DNA of 64,000 nucleotides from Halorientalis sp. LT38 (lineage in GTDB: Archaea; Halobacteriota; Halobacteria; Halobacteriales; Haloarculaceae), in contig NZ_JAYEZN010000001.1 in assembly GCF_037031225.1 (NCBI RefSeq), forward strand, positions 3,224,001-3,288,000. Direction: 5' to 3'. The position numbers and the translations under genes are program-made. Below are positions 58,407-64,000 of the stretch, piece after piece; position 1 is the first letter of the stretch, and the number at the start of each line of letters is the position of its first letter. The notes below the pieces were generated by a model. It ran no database searches and was not told where the DNA came from. It worked only from the letters and a program-made list of their open reading frames with translations.

Positions 58407-59948
58407 ATGGTCGACACTGGACTCGCTCTCGGCGTGACCGTGCTCACCCTCGCCGCGTTCACTGCCCTCGGCGTCTGGTTCAGCCGAGGGCACGTGCGAT
58501 CGGTCGAGGACTTCGTCAGCGCCCGCGACTCCGCGGGCGGGGGCACCCTCACCGCGACGCTGATCGCCTCGAGCATGGGGGCGTGGATCCTGCTTAGCCC
58601 CGCCGAGGTCGGGACATCGCTCGGACTGACCGCGGTCGTCGGGTACGGGATCGGCAGCGCGGTTCCGATGGCCCTCTACGCCGTCCTCGGCCCGCGGATC
58701 CGGACGCTGATGCCCGCCGGCCACTCGCTCACGGAGTACGCACACGCCCGCTACGGGCCGTTCATGCACGGCTACGTCCTGCTCGTCAGCGCGAGCTACA
58801 TGTTCATCTTCCTGGCCGCCGAACTGACCGGGATCACCACGGCACTCGGCCTCGTCGCCGACGTGCCCCGCTGGGCGACCGCCGGCCTCGTGGGCGCGTT
58901 CGTCCTCGTCTACACCGCCTACGGCGGCCTCCGGGCGAGCATCGTCACCGACACCGTGCAGACGCTGCTCATCCTCCCGTTGCTGGTCGTCGGGTTCGCC
59001 GGCGCCGTACTCGCACTCGGTGGGACGGGGCAGATCCACGAACAGGTCCTCGCCGCGAACCCCGCGCTGCTGGACCCCGGCTTCGGCACCGGACTGGCGG
59101 CGGGCTTCACCTTCGTCCTGGCCATCCTCGGCGCGGAGATGCTCAACCAGGCGTGGTGGCAGCGCATCTTCGCCGCCAGCGACGGCGCGACCCTCCGGCG
59201 CTCTTTCGCCGTCACCGCCGTCGCGGTCGTCCCGATGGTCGTCGCCGCCGGCCTGTTCGGCCTCGTCGCCACGGGCCTGGGACTCGTCGGCGAGGGCCAG
59301 GCCAGCGTCGCCTTCTTCCTCGTCGTCGACGCCGCCTTCCCCGAGTGGATCACGCTCTCCGTCGTCGTCCTCGCCACCCTCCTGGTCATGAGCACGACCG
59401 ACACGCTGTTCAACGCGCTGTCGAGCCTCGTGACCGCCGACCTCCCCCGGTTGCTCGACGACCCCGACCGGCGGACGCTGACGCTCGGCGCGCGTCTCCT
59501 GACGGTCGCCGTCGCCCTCGGCTCCGTCTACGTCGCGCTCGCCGCCCGGAGCGTCCTCGCCCTGTTCCTGCTCGCCGACCTGCTCGCAGCCGCGACCTTC
59601 GTCCCGCTGCTGGCCGGCCTCTACTCCCGTCGCGTCACCGAACTCGGCGTCCTCGCCGCCGCTGTCGTCGGGCTGGCGGTCGGCGCCGCCTTCTTCCCGG
59701 ACACGAACGCGGCGCTCGCCGGCCTCCTGGGTGCCGCCCGTCTCCCCGCGCCGAGCCTGCTCTACGCCTTCGTCGGCGCGGTCGCCTGCTCCGCCGGACT
59801 GACGGCGCTCGCCGCCGGGATCGGTGCGGCCAGGGGCCGGTCCTACGAGTTCGACCGCCTGGAGCGCGACGTGACGCGACTCGGTGACGCGCCCGCGGCG
59901 ACCGACGGTGGCCGCGACGACACGGAGCCGGAGGTGAGCGACCGATGA
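58407..59948 (+). CDS. sodium:solute symporter family protein
   Basis: A 513-residue transporter of the SSS family with about 13 transmembrane helices. Conserved SSS features include RSVEDFVSARDSAGGGTLTATL near the N-terminus (the first broken helix) and YAHARYGPFMHGYV, VYTAYGGLRASIVTDTVQTLL, and MSTTDTLFNALSSLV (sodium site region). The solute cannot be told; relatives carry monocarboxylates, urea, proline or sugars. The stop overlaps the ATG of a 46-residue membrane protein gene. Confidence 0.9.
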   Translation: MVDTGLALGVTVLTLAAFTALGVWFSRGHVRSVEDFVSARDSAGGGTLTATLIASSMGAWILLSPAEVGTSLGLTAVVGYGIGSAVPMALYAVLGPRIRTLMPAGHSLTEYAHARYGPFMHGYVLLVSASYMFIFLAAELTGITTALGLVADVPRWATAGLVGAFVLVYTAYGGLRASIVTDTVQTLLILPLLVVGFAGAVLALGGTGQIHEQVLAANPALLDPGFGTGLAAGFTFVLAILGAEMLNQAWWQRIFAASDGATLRRSFAVTAVAVVPMVVAAGLFGLVATGLGLVGEGQASVAFFLVVDAAFPEWITLSVVVLATLLVMSTTDTLFNALSSLVTADLPRLLDDPDRRTLTLGARLLTVAVALGSVYVALAARSVLALFLLADLLAAATFVPLLAGLYSRRVTELGVLAAAVVGLAVGAAFFPDTNAALAGLLGAARLPAPSLLYAFVGAVACSAGLTALAAGIGAARGRSYEFDRLERDVTRLGDAPAATDGGRDDTEPEVSDR

Positions 59949-60085
59949 CCGCGCTCGGGCCGACGGCGTTCGCCGTCGTGGTCTGGGGCGCGCTGGCGCT
60001 GGTGGGACTGGTCTTCGCCTACGAACTGTACGCGGTCTACAGCGAGTTCCGGGCGGCGTCGGCGACCGACGACGGAGATCGCTAA
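59945..60085 (+). CDS. 46-residue companion membrane protein of the symporter
   Basis: The ATG overlaps the symporter stop (ATGA). The protein has a short polar N-terminus, one hydrophobic helix (FAVVVWGALALVGLVFAYEL) and an acidic tail ending TDDGDR. Codon use is typical of the genome. Small single-helix subunits are known beside several SSS transporters, so an accessory subunit is the natural reading. Confidence 0.7.
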   Translation: MTALGPTAFAVVVWGALALVGLVFAYELYAVYSEFRAASATDDGDR

Positions 60086-60092
60086 CCCCGAC

Positions 60093-60377
60093 TCAGACGG
60101 TGAAGAGGTGGCCCTCCTCGGGGACGTCGAACAGGCCGATCCGCGCCCCCGCGTCCAGCCAGGCGTGACCGTAGGAGAAGGCCGCCAGCGCGTTGACGGG
60201 GTCGTCGTCGGCCCGGAAGTGGCGGCCGTCCTCCAGGTACGAGCGGGCCATCTCCTCGCACTCGGCGGCGGCCTCGCCCAGCGGCGATTCGGGCGGCGCC
60301 GTCACTTCGGCGGCCTCGAGCGCCTCGGCCAGCAGGTCCTCGTAGCGGTCGGTCTTCTCGTCCAGGTCGGCGGCCAT
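60093..60377 (-). CDS. DUF357-family protein
   Basis: A 94-residue helical protein of the archaeal DUF357 family: KTDRYEDLLAEALEAAEV, then AAAECEEMARSYLEDGRHFRADDDP and AAFSYGHAWLDAGARIGL, like a short TPR-type helical hairpin. Function unknown; found next to DNA-repair or kinase genes in other archaea. A GCTTAGGG element about 28 bases upstream may be its promoter. It is convergent with the symporter companion. Confidence 0.85.
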   Translation of the reverse strand: MAADLDEKTDRYEDLLAEALEAAEVTAPPESPLGEAAAECEEMARSYLEDGRHFRADDDPVNALAAFSYGHAWLDAGARIGLFDVPEEGHLFTV

Positions 60378-60496
60378 GTCCCACCCGTTCGCCCGGTCGG
60401 CCCTAAGCGTGTCGACGCGGTCCGGCGGCTGCGGGGTCCCTCTCGACGGTTCGGGACAGCGCAGGGTTAATACGCCGTCCGCGACTATCCTCTCAC

Positions 60497-61549
60497 ATGA
60501 CTGACGACGCCGCCGAACATCGAAGACTCATCATCGCTGGCACGGGCATCGCTGGCCTGTCGGCTGCCATCTACGCGGGCCGATCGAACAACGACCCGCT
60601 CGTCCTCGAGGGCGACGAACCGGGCGGCCAGCTCACCCTCACCACTGACGTGGCGAACTACCCCGGCTTCCCGGACGGCATCAGCGGCCCCGATCTGGTC
60701 AACAACATGAAAGAGCAGGCCAAGCAGTTCGGCGCTGACATCGAACACGGGATCGTCACCGAACTGGACGACTCCGAGCGCCCCTTCCGCGTCGAACTCC
60801 GGGACGGGACGGTCTACACCTGCGACGCCTTCATCGCTGCTTCGGGTGCCAGCGCCCGGACGCTCGGCATCCCCGGCGAGGACGAACTCATGGGCTACGG
60901 GGTCTCGACCTGTGCCACCTGCGACGGCGCGTTCTTCCGCGACGAGGACATGCTCGTCATCGGCGGCGGCGACGCGGCCATGGAGGAGGCCAATTTCCTC
61001 ACCAAGTTCGCCGACACGGTGTACATCGCCCACCGCCGCGAGGAGTTCCGCGCCGAGGACTACTGGATCGACCGCATCGAGGAGAAAGTCGCGGCCGGTG
61101 ACGTGAAACTCCTGAAGAACACCGAGGCAATGGAGATCCACGGCTCCGAGGAAGACGGCGTCGACTACGTCGATCTGGTCCGCCACCCCGAGGGCCACCC
61201 CACCGACAAACTCGACGACCCCGAGACCGAGCAGATGCAACTCGACGTGGGTGCGGTCTTCCTCGCCATCGGTCACACGCCCAACACCGACTACCTCGAA
61301 GACACGGGCGTCGAACTGGACGACACCGGCTACCTCCGCACGCAGGGCGGCCGCGACGGCGGCCAGACGAAAACTGCCGTCGAAGGCATCTTCGGGGCCG
61401 GCGACGTGGTCGACCACCACTACCAGCAGGCCGCCACCGCGGGCGGAATGGGGGTAAAGGCCGCGCTGGACGCCGACGAGTACCTCGAAGACGCGGTGAC
61501 CGCAGAGGCCGCCGAGAGTGAGGGCGTCGGCGCGGAAGCCGACGACTGA
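60497..61549 (+). CDS. trxB: thioredoxin-reductase-like FAD/NAD(P) oxidoreductase
   Basis: A 350-residue thioredoxin reductase homologue. The FAD motif is IIAGTGIAGLSAAIYAGRS (residues 12-30), the redox pair is Cys139 and Cys142 in VSTCATCDGAFF, the second dinucleotide motif is VIGGGDAAMEEANFL, and the C-terminal FAD loop is GIFGAGDVVDHHYQQAATA. The last 30 residues are an acidic tail. It probably reduces a thioredoxin with NADPH. A GGTTAATACG box at about 60464-60473 precedes the ATG by about 28 bases. Confidence 0.92.
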   Translation: MTDDAAEHRRLIIAGTGIAGLSAAIYAGRSNNDPLVLEGDEPGGQLTLTTDVANYPGFPDGISGPDLVNNMKEQAKQFGADIEHGIVTELDDSERPFRVELRDGTVYTCDAFIAASGASARTLGIPGEDELMGYGVSTCATCDGAFFRDEDMLVIGGGDAAMEEANFLTKFADTVYIAHRREEFRAEDYWIDRIEEKVAAGDVKLLKNTEAMEIHGSEEDGVDYVDLVRHPEGHPTDKLDDPETEQMQLDVGAVFLAIGHTPNTDYLEDTGVELDDTGYLRTQGGRDGGQTKTAVEGIFGAGDVVDHHYQQAATAGGMGVKAALDADEYLEDAVTAEAAESEGVGAEADD

Positions 61550-61579
61550 GGATCGACGGCCGCGCGAGCCTGGACCGTT

Positions 61580-62662
61580 TTACACTCGCTCTCGCTCGGA
61601 GAGCAGCGCGTATCCGAACCAGGCCCCGACGCCGGCGGCCAGCGCGATCCCGAGCCGGATGCCGGTGAGTATCGGACCGAAGCTCAGTCCCTGGAACCGA
61701 TCCACCGGCGGCAGGAGAGAGAGGGTCACGAGCAGGTACAGCGCAGTCGCCGCACCGAGCCACAGCAGGAGCGACCGTCGGTCCAGTCGTTCGCCACGGT
61801 TCCGCCGGAGCCAGACCACCGCGCCGAGTGACAGCGCGAGGACGACCGCGCCGGGGGCCTGCGTCGCGAGGAAGCGCCCGAGGAACCGCGGGACGGTCAC
61901 CGACGCGATGGCGAGCGTCGCGAGCGGTCCAGCCCACCCACCCGACGGTGCGAACGCGAGGTAGAAGTCCTCCTCGGGGAGCGACGGCGGATCGGTCGCG
62001 TTCCCCGTCAGTGTCAGGGTCCTGCCCTCGACGGTCCCGGCGGAGCCGACGGCGCTCTCCACGTCGTTGGCCAGCGTCGTATTCGGGGGGCCCACGATCC
62101 GGAGTCGATCGACGTCGACGTACCACCCGTTCCCGCGGCCGTCGGTGTGGAACTCGTCGACGAGGAGGACGCCGGCGGGGGTCTCCCGCCCCACCGTCGG
62201 TTCGCGGAACACGACCGTGATCACGGACTTGTTGGCGGAAAGGGATCGGAGTCGTATCTCCTCGTCGCTGTTGTCGTCTGCGGCGTCAGCCATCTCCCGA
62301 GCGATGGTCCGACGCAGACGCCGGTCCGTGGCGAGTGCCGAGGGGTCACGGAACGACTCGTTTCGGTCGGTTTCGGCGGCCTCGCCGCCGTACCGTTCCG
62401 GGACGCGGTCCTCGAATCGACTCGTAACGGTCCACGTCGCGCTCCCGTTGGAGTGGACCCGAACGTCGGCGGTGCTGTCGGTCACGTCGAGGGCGACGCC
62501 GTGGCGGTGGGCGCTCCACTCCAGCCCCTCCTGACAGGGCCGACAGACCGACTCCGGTGGCGGGGCGGCCGTGGCGGGGACCACTGCGAGGAGGGCCAGG
62601 GCCAGCAGGAGGGAGCAGGCGAGCGCCCGGGTGGCGGGGGACACGAGTTCGTGCGTCGACAC
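61580..62662 (-). CDS. signal-peptide-bearing membrane protein, unknown function
   Basis: A 360-residue protein. The N-terminal signal sequence is rich in Leu and Ala and ends near ATAAPPP. The extracellular part has CRPCQEGLEWSAHRHG, a beta-rich domain with several NxT/S sequons, and the C-terminal 130 residues hold four transmembrane helices, the last near GAWFGYALLSERERV. The GTG at 62662 is used, because CAATCTACTT at about 62684-62693 is about 27 bases upstream. I do not recognise the family. Confidence 0.65.
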   Translation of the reverse strand: MSTHELVSPATRALACSLLLALALLAVVPATAAPPPESVCRPCQEGLEWSAHRHGVALDVTDSTADVRVHSNGSATWTVTSRFEDRVPERYGGEAAETDRNESFRDPSALATDRRLRRTIAREMADAADDNSDEEIRLRSLSANKSVITVVFREPTVGRETPAGVLLVDEFHTDGRGNGWYVDVDRLRIVGPPNTTLANDVESAVGSAGTVEGRTLTLTGNATDPPSLPEEDFYLAFAPSGGWAGPLATLAIASVTVPRFLGRFLATQAPGAVVLALSLGAVVWLRRNRGERLDRRSLLLWLGAATALYLLVTLSLLPPVDRFQGLSFGPILTGIRLGIALAAGVGAWFGYALLSERERV

Positions 62663-62699
62663 GAACCCCGCCGGCAAGTAGATTGTCCCACCGGTGTCG

Positions 62700-62837
62700 T
62701 CAGATCCCCGGGTCGCGATCGTCGGTTCCGCCCGGCCCACTCTGCTGGCGGTCCGGCAGTGGCTGGGTCAGTTCGACGTAGAGCCACGCCACGGTGACAG
62801 CGAGCGTCAGTCCCGTGAGGAGCAGGGTTCCGATCAC
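62700..62837 (-). CDS. 45-residue single-helix membrane protein
   Basis: The protein begins MIGTLLLTGLTLAVTVAWLY and has a polar tail rich in Pro, Gln, Gly and Asp (ending DDRDPGI). The start is a GTG. A CTTTTG element at 62861-62867 is centred 27 bases before it on the minus strand, and codon use is typical. It ends 38 bases before the downstream membrane protein gene, so the two may be co-expressed. Confidence 0.6.
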   Translation of the reverse strand: MIGTLLLTGLTLAVTVAWLYVELTQPLPDRQQSGPGGTDDRDPGI

Positions 62838-62860
62838 GGTTCAGAGTCACCGGGTCACCG

Positions 62861-62867
62861 CAAAAGC
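62861..62867 (-). promoter_or_regulatory. TATA-like box of the 45-residue gene
   Basis: The minus strand reads GGCTTTTG, 27 bases before the GTG at 62837, giving a leaderless message. Confidence 0.45.
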
Positions 62868-62986
62868 CTCGCTATGAGCGATATTGAGCCGTCCGTAGCG
62901 ATCAGAGCCGACCGGACGGCTCCGGACGGTCGCCGGCCCCGTCGCGCACCCAACAGATGCATTAGGCGGGTCGGCGAAGGACGGGC

Positions 62987-63277
62987 ATGGCAAATCAGGA
63001 CACCGCGACGCTCACGATCGAATCCGACGACGGCAGCGTGGACGAACTCGAGGTTCCGACAGGCCTGCTCGACATGCTCCGCGAGAGCGACGAGAGCGAC
63101 CCCCAGATCGTCGGGGACATCGCCATGATCGGCCTGGCACAGCGCATCCACGGCGCGATCCACCACGCCCAGGGCGAACCGGGGCCGGAGATCGAGGCCG
63201 CCGAGGACGTGACGATGGACCTGTTCGAGGAGCGCTTCGGTCAGAGCTTCGCGGACATGACCGGCCACGACCACTGA
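62987..63277 (+). CDS. DUF7545-like small haloarchaeal protein
   Basis: A 96-residue acidic protein starting MANQDTATLTIESDDGSVDE, with IVGDIAMIGLAQRIHGAIHHAQGE in the middle and FEERFGQSFADMTGHDH at the end. It resembles a haloarchaea-only family (DUF7545), role unknown. A TGCATTAGG box at about 62957-62965 is about 27 bases before the ATG. It is convergent with the riboflavin reductase gene. Confidence 0.72.
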   Translation: MANQDTATLTIESDDGSVDELEVPTGLLDMLRESDESDPQIVGDIAMIGLAQRIHGAIHHAQGEPGPEIEAAEDVTMDLFEERFGQSFADMTGHDH

Positions 63278-63320
63278 GCGGCCCGGACTACCGAGTCGCC
63301 GGGCCGACCGGCCGCGCTTT

Positions 63321-63983
63321 TCACTCGACCGTCCACTGCAGCAGCGCGCCCTCGTCCAGTCGCTCCACCGTCTCGAGTTCCAGTTCGGGGAACTCGTCGG
63401 TGAAGCCGTCGCCGTCGGCGAGCGTCGGGGCGTCCCGGCCGCCGATCACTCTCGGGCCGACGAACGCTGAGAGTTCGTCGACCAGCCCGTCCCGGAAGAG
63501 CGAGAAGATGAGTTCGCCGCCGCCCTCGACCATGAGCTGCTCGACGCCCTCGCCTTCGAGTTTCCCGAGCGCCGTCGTCAGATTCACCTGGTCGTCCCCC
63601 GTGGCGATCACGGTCGCGCCCGCCGCCTCCATCTGCTCGACGAAGTCGTTCGGCGCGGCGCGGCTGACCAGCAGGTAGGTGTGAGCGGCGGCGTCCAGAA
63701 CCGACGCGTCCGGCGGTGTTCGGACCCGGGAGTCGGCGACGACCCGGGCCGGGTTCGCCGACTCGCCACGCTCTTCGCGTTCCCGGCGGCGCTGCCCGCT
63801 CTTGACGGTCAGCGACGGGTCGTCGGCCAGCACCGTGCCGACGCCGACCATGACGGCGTCGCTGTCGGCCCGCAACCGGTCGACCCGGTCGAAGTCGTCC
63901 GGGCCGCTGATCTCGATCTGGGTCCGCTCCCGGGAGGAGAGCTTCCCGTCGGCACTCATCGCCGCGTTGACGACCACGCGCAT
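63321..63983 (-). CDS. arfC: 2,5-diamino-6-ribosylamino-pyrimidinone 5'-phosphate reductase (riboflavin pathway)
   Basis: A 220-residue RibD-C-type reductase of the archaeal ArfC/Rib7 type that reduces the ribosyl side chain in riboflavin synthesis using NADPH. Motifs are NAAMSADGKLSS at the N-terminus, DRLRADSDAVMVGVGTVLADDP and VEGGGELIFSLFRDGLVDEL. Full family length. The start is an ATG at 63983, 17 bases from the window edge, so its promoter lies outside. Confidence 0.93.
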   Translation of the reverse strand: MRVVVNAAMSADGKLSSRERTQIEISGPDDFDRVDRLRADSDAVMVGVGTVLADDPSLTVKSGQRRREREERGESANPARVVADSRVRTPPDASVLDAAAHTYLLVSRAAPNDFVEQMEAAGATVIATGDDQVNLTTALGKLEGEGVEQLMVEGGGELIFSLFRDGLVDELSAFVGPRVIGGRDAPTLADGDGFTDEFPELELETVERLDEGALLQWTVE

Positions 63984-64000
63984 ACCCGGCGTTTCGGGCT

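Noticed and set aside
1-64000. tRNA, rRNA, CRISPR array, insertion sequence or integrase
   Set aside because: I looked through the intergenic gaps for TpsiC-like motifs, regular repeats, terminal inverted repeats and transposase signatures and found none. A tRNAscan or covariance-model search would settle small RNAs.

Overview
The window is chromosomal DNA of a haloarchaeon (class Halobacteria). It has very high GC and strong GC at third codon positions, acidic proteins with Asp/Glu-rich tails, and archaeal information genes (aIF2 beta, TFB, proteasome alpha, RNase P proteins Rpp30 and Pop5, SBDS, a split NAD(P) transhydrogenase, DacZ). A halorhodopsin gene also places it there. A relative of the Haloarcula/Natronomonas-type lineages is plausible, but the sequence alone does not settle the genus. 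I see no rRNA, tRNA, CRISPR array, transposase, integrase or prophage gene; this is dense core genome. No gene-free stretch exceeds about 250 bases. Layout: 1-6.3 kb holds the end of an FMN-reductase-like gene, a YIP1-like membrane protein, a DHH/OB-fold/S1 protein and Elp3. 6.4-11.4 kb holds an FAD oxidoreductase, the three-gene proton-translocating transhydrogenase operon and a Bat-type HTH regulator. 11.4-15.8 kb holds a HalOD1 signalling protein, small conserved proteins and RqcH. 15.9-18.3 kb is a two-gene cobamide block (CobT-like, CbiA). 18.3-24.8 kb holds an SDR, an alpha/beta hydrolase, the c-di-AMP cyclase DacZ with its partner small mechanosensitive-channel-like protein, two acyl/acetyltransferases and PurD. 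24.9-32.7 kb holds a YyaL-type thioredoxin-domain protein, a thioredoxin, DUF488, a cysteine synthase, PAP2, S-adenosylmethionine synthetase and a CYTH protein. 32.8-37.8 kb holds FKBP, halorhodopsin, a RAD55-like protein, a MinD-like ATPase, PyrB-PyrI and a 24-residue membrane peptide gene. 37.9-45.3 kb leads through a NUDIX gene into the archaeal RNase P/proteasome/SBDS neighbourhood. 45.4-53.8 kb holds an S49 protease pair, FUN14, HflX, two HtpX proteases, MoaC, Nnr and acylphosphatase. 53.9-64 kb holds a lipoprotein, an OGG1-type glycosylase, several small conserved archaeal proteins, aIF2 beta, TFB, a sodium:solute symporter with a 46-residue companion, a thioredoxin-reductase-like protein, a surface protein and the riboflavin-pathway reductase. 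Transcription architecture is very regular: most genes have a TATA-like box centred about 27 bases upstream of the start codon, predicting leaderless mRNAs. This rule was used to choose several starts and to find genes of 24-46 residues. The most unusual signal breaks that rule in a patterned way. At five loci (pntA, cobT, an SDR, a NUDIX gene and tfb) the TATA spacing points at the start codon of a 12-36 codon mini-ORF instead, and the stop codon of that mini-ORF overlaps the start codon of the main gene (ATGA, GTGA or TGATG). This suggests a leaderless mini-ORF that feeds ribosomes into an otherwise leadered gene by termination-reinitiation. Other items worth a look are three convergent gene pairs that share one palindromic CTAG as both stop codons, an in-frame hairpin-forming insertion in the acetyltransferase domain of Elp3, an RNase P/proteasome superoperon without the exosome genes, and a RAD55-like protein without a Walker A motif beside halorhodopsin.
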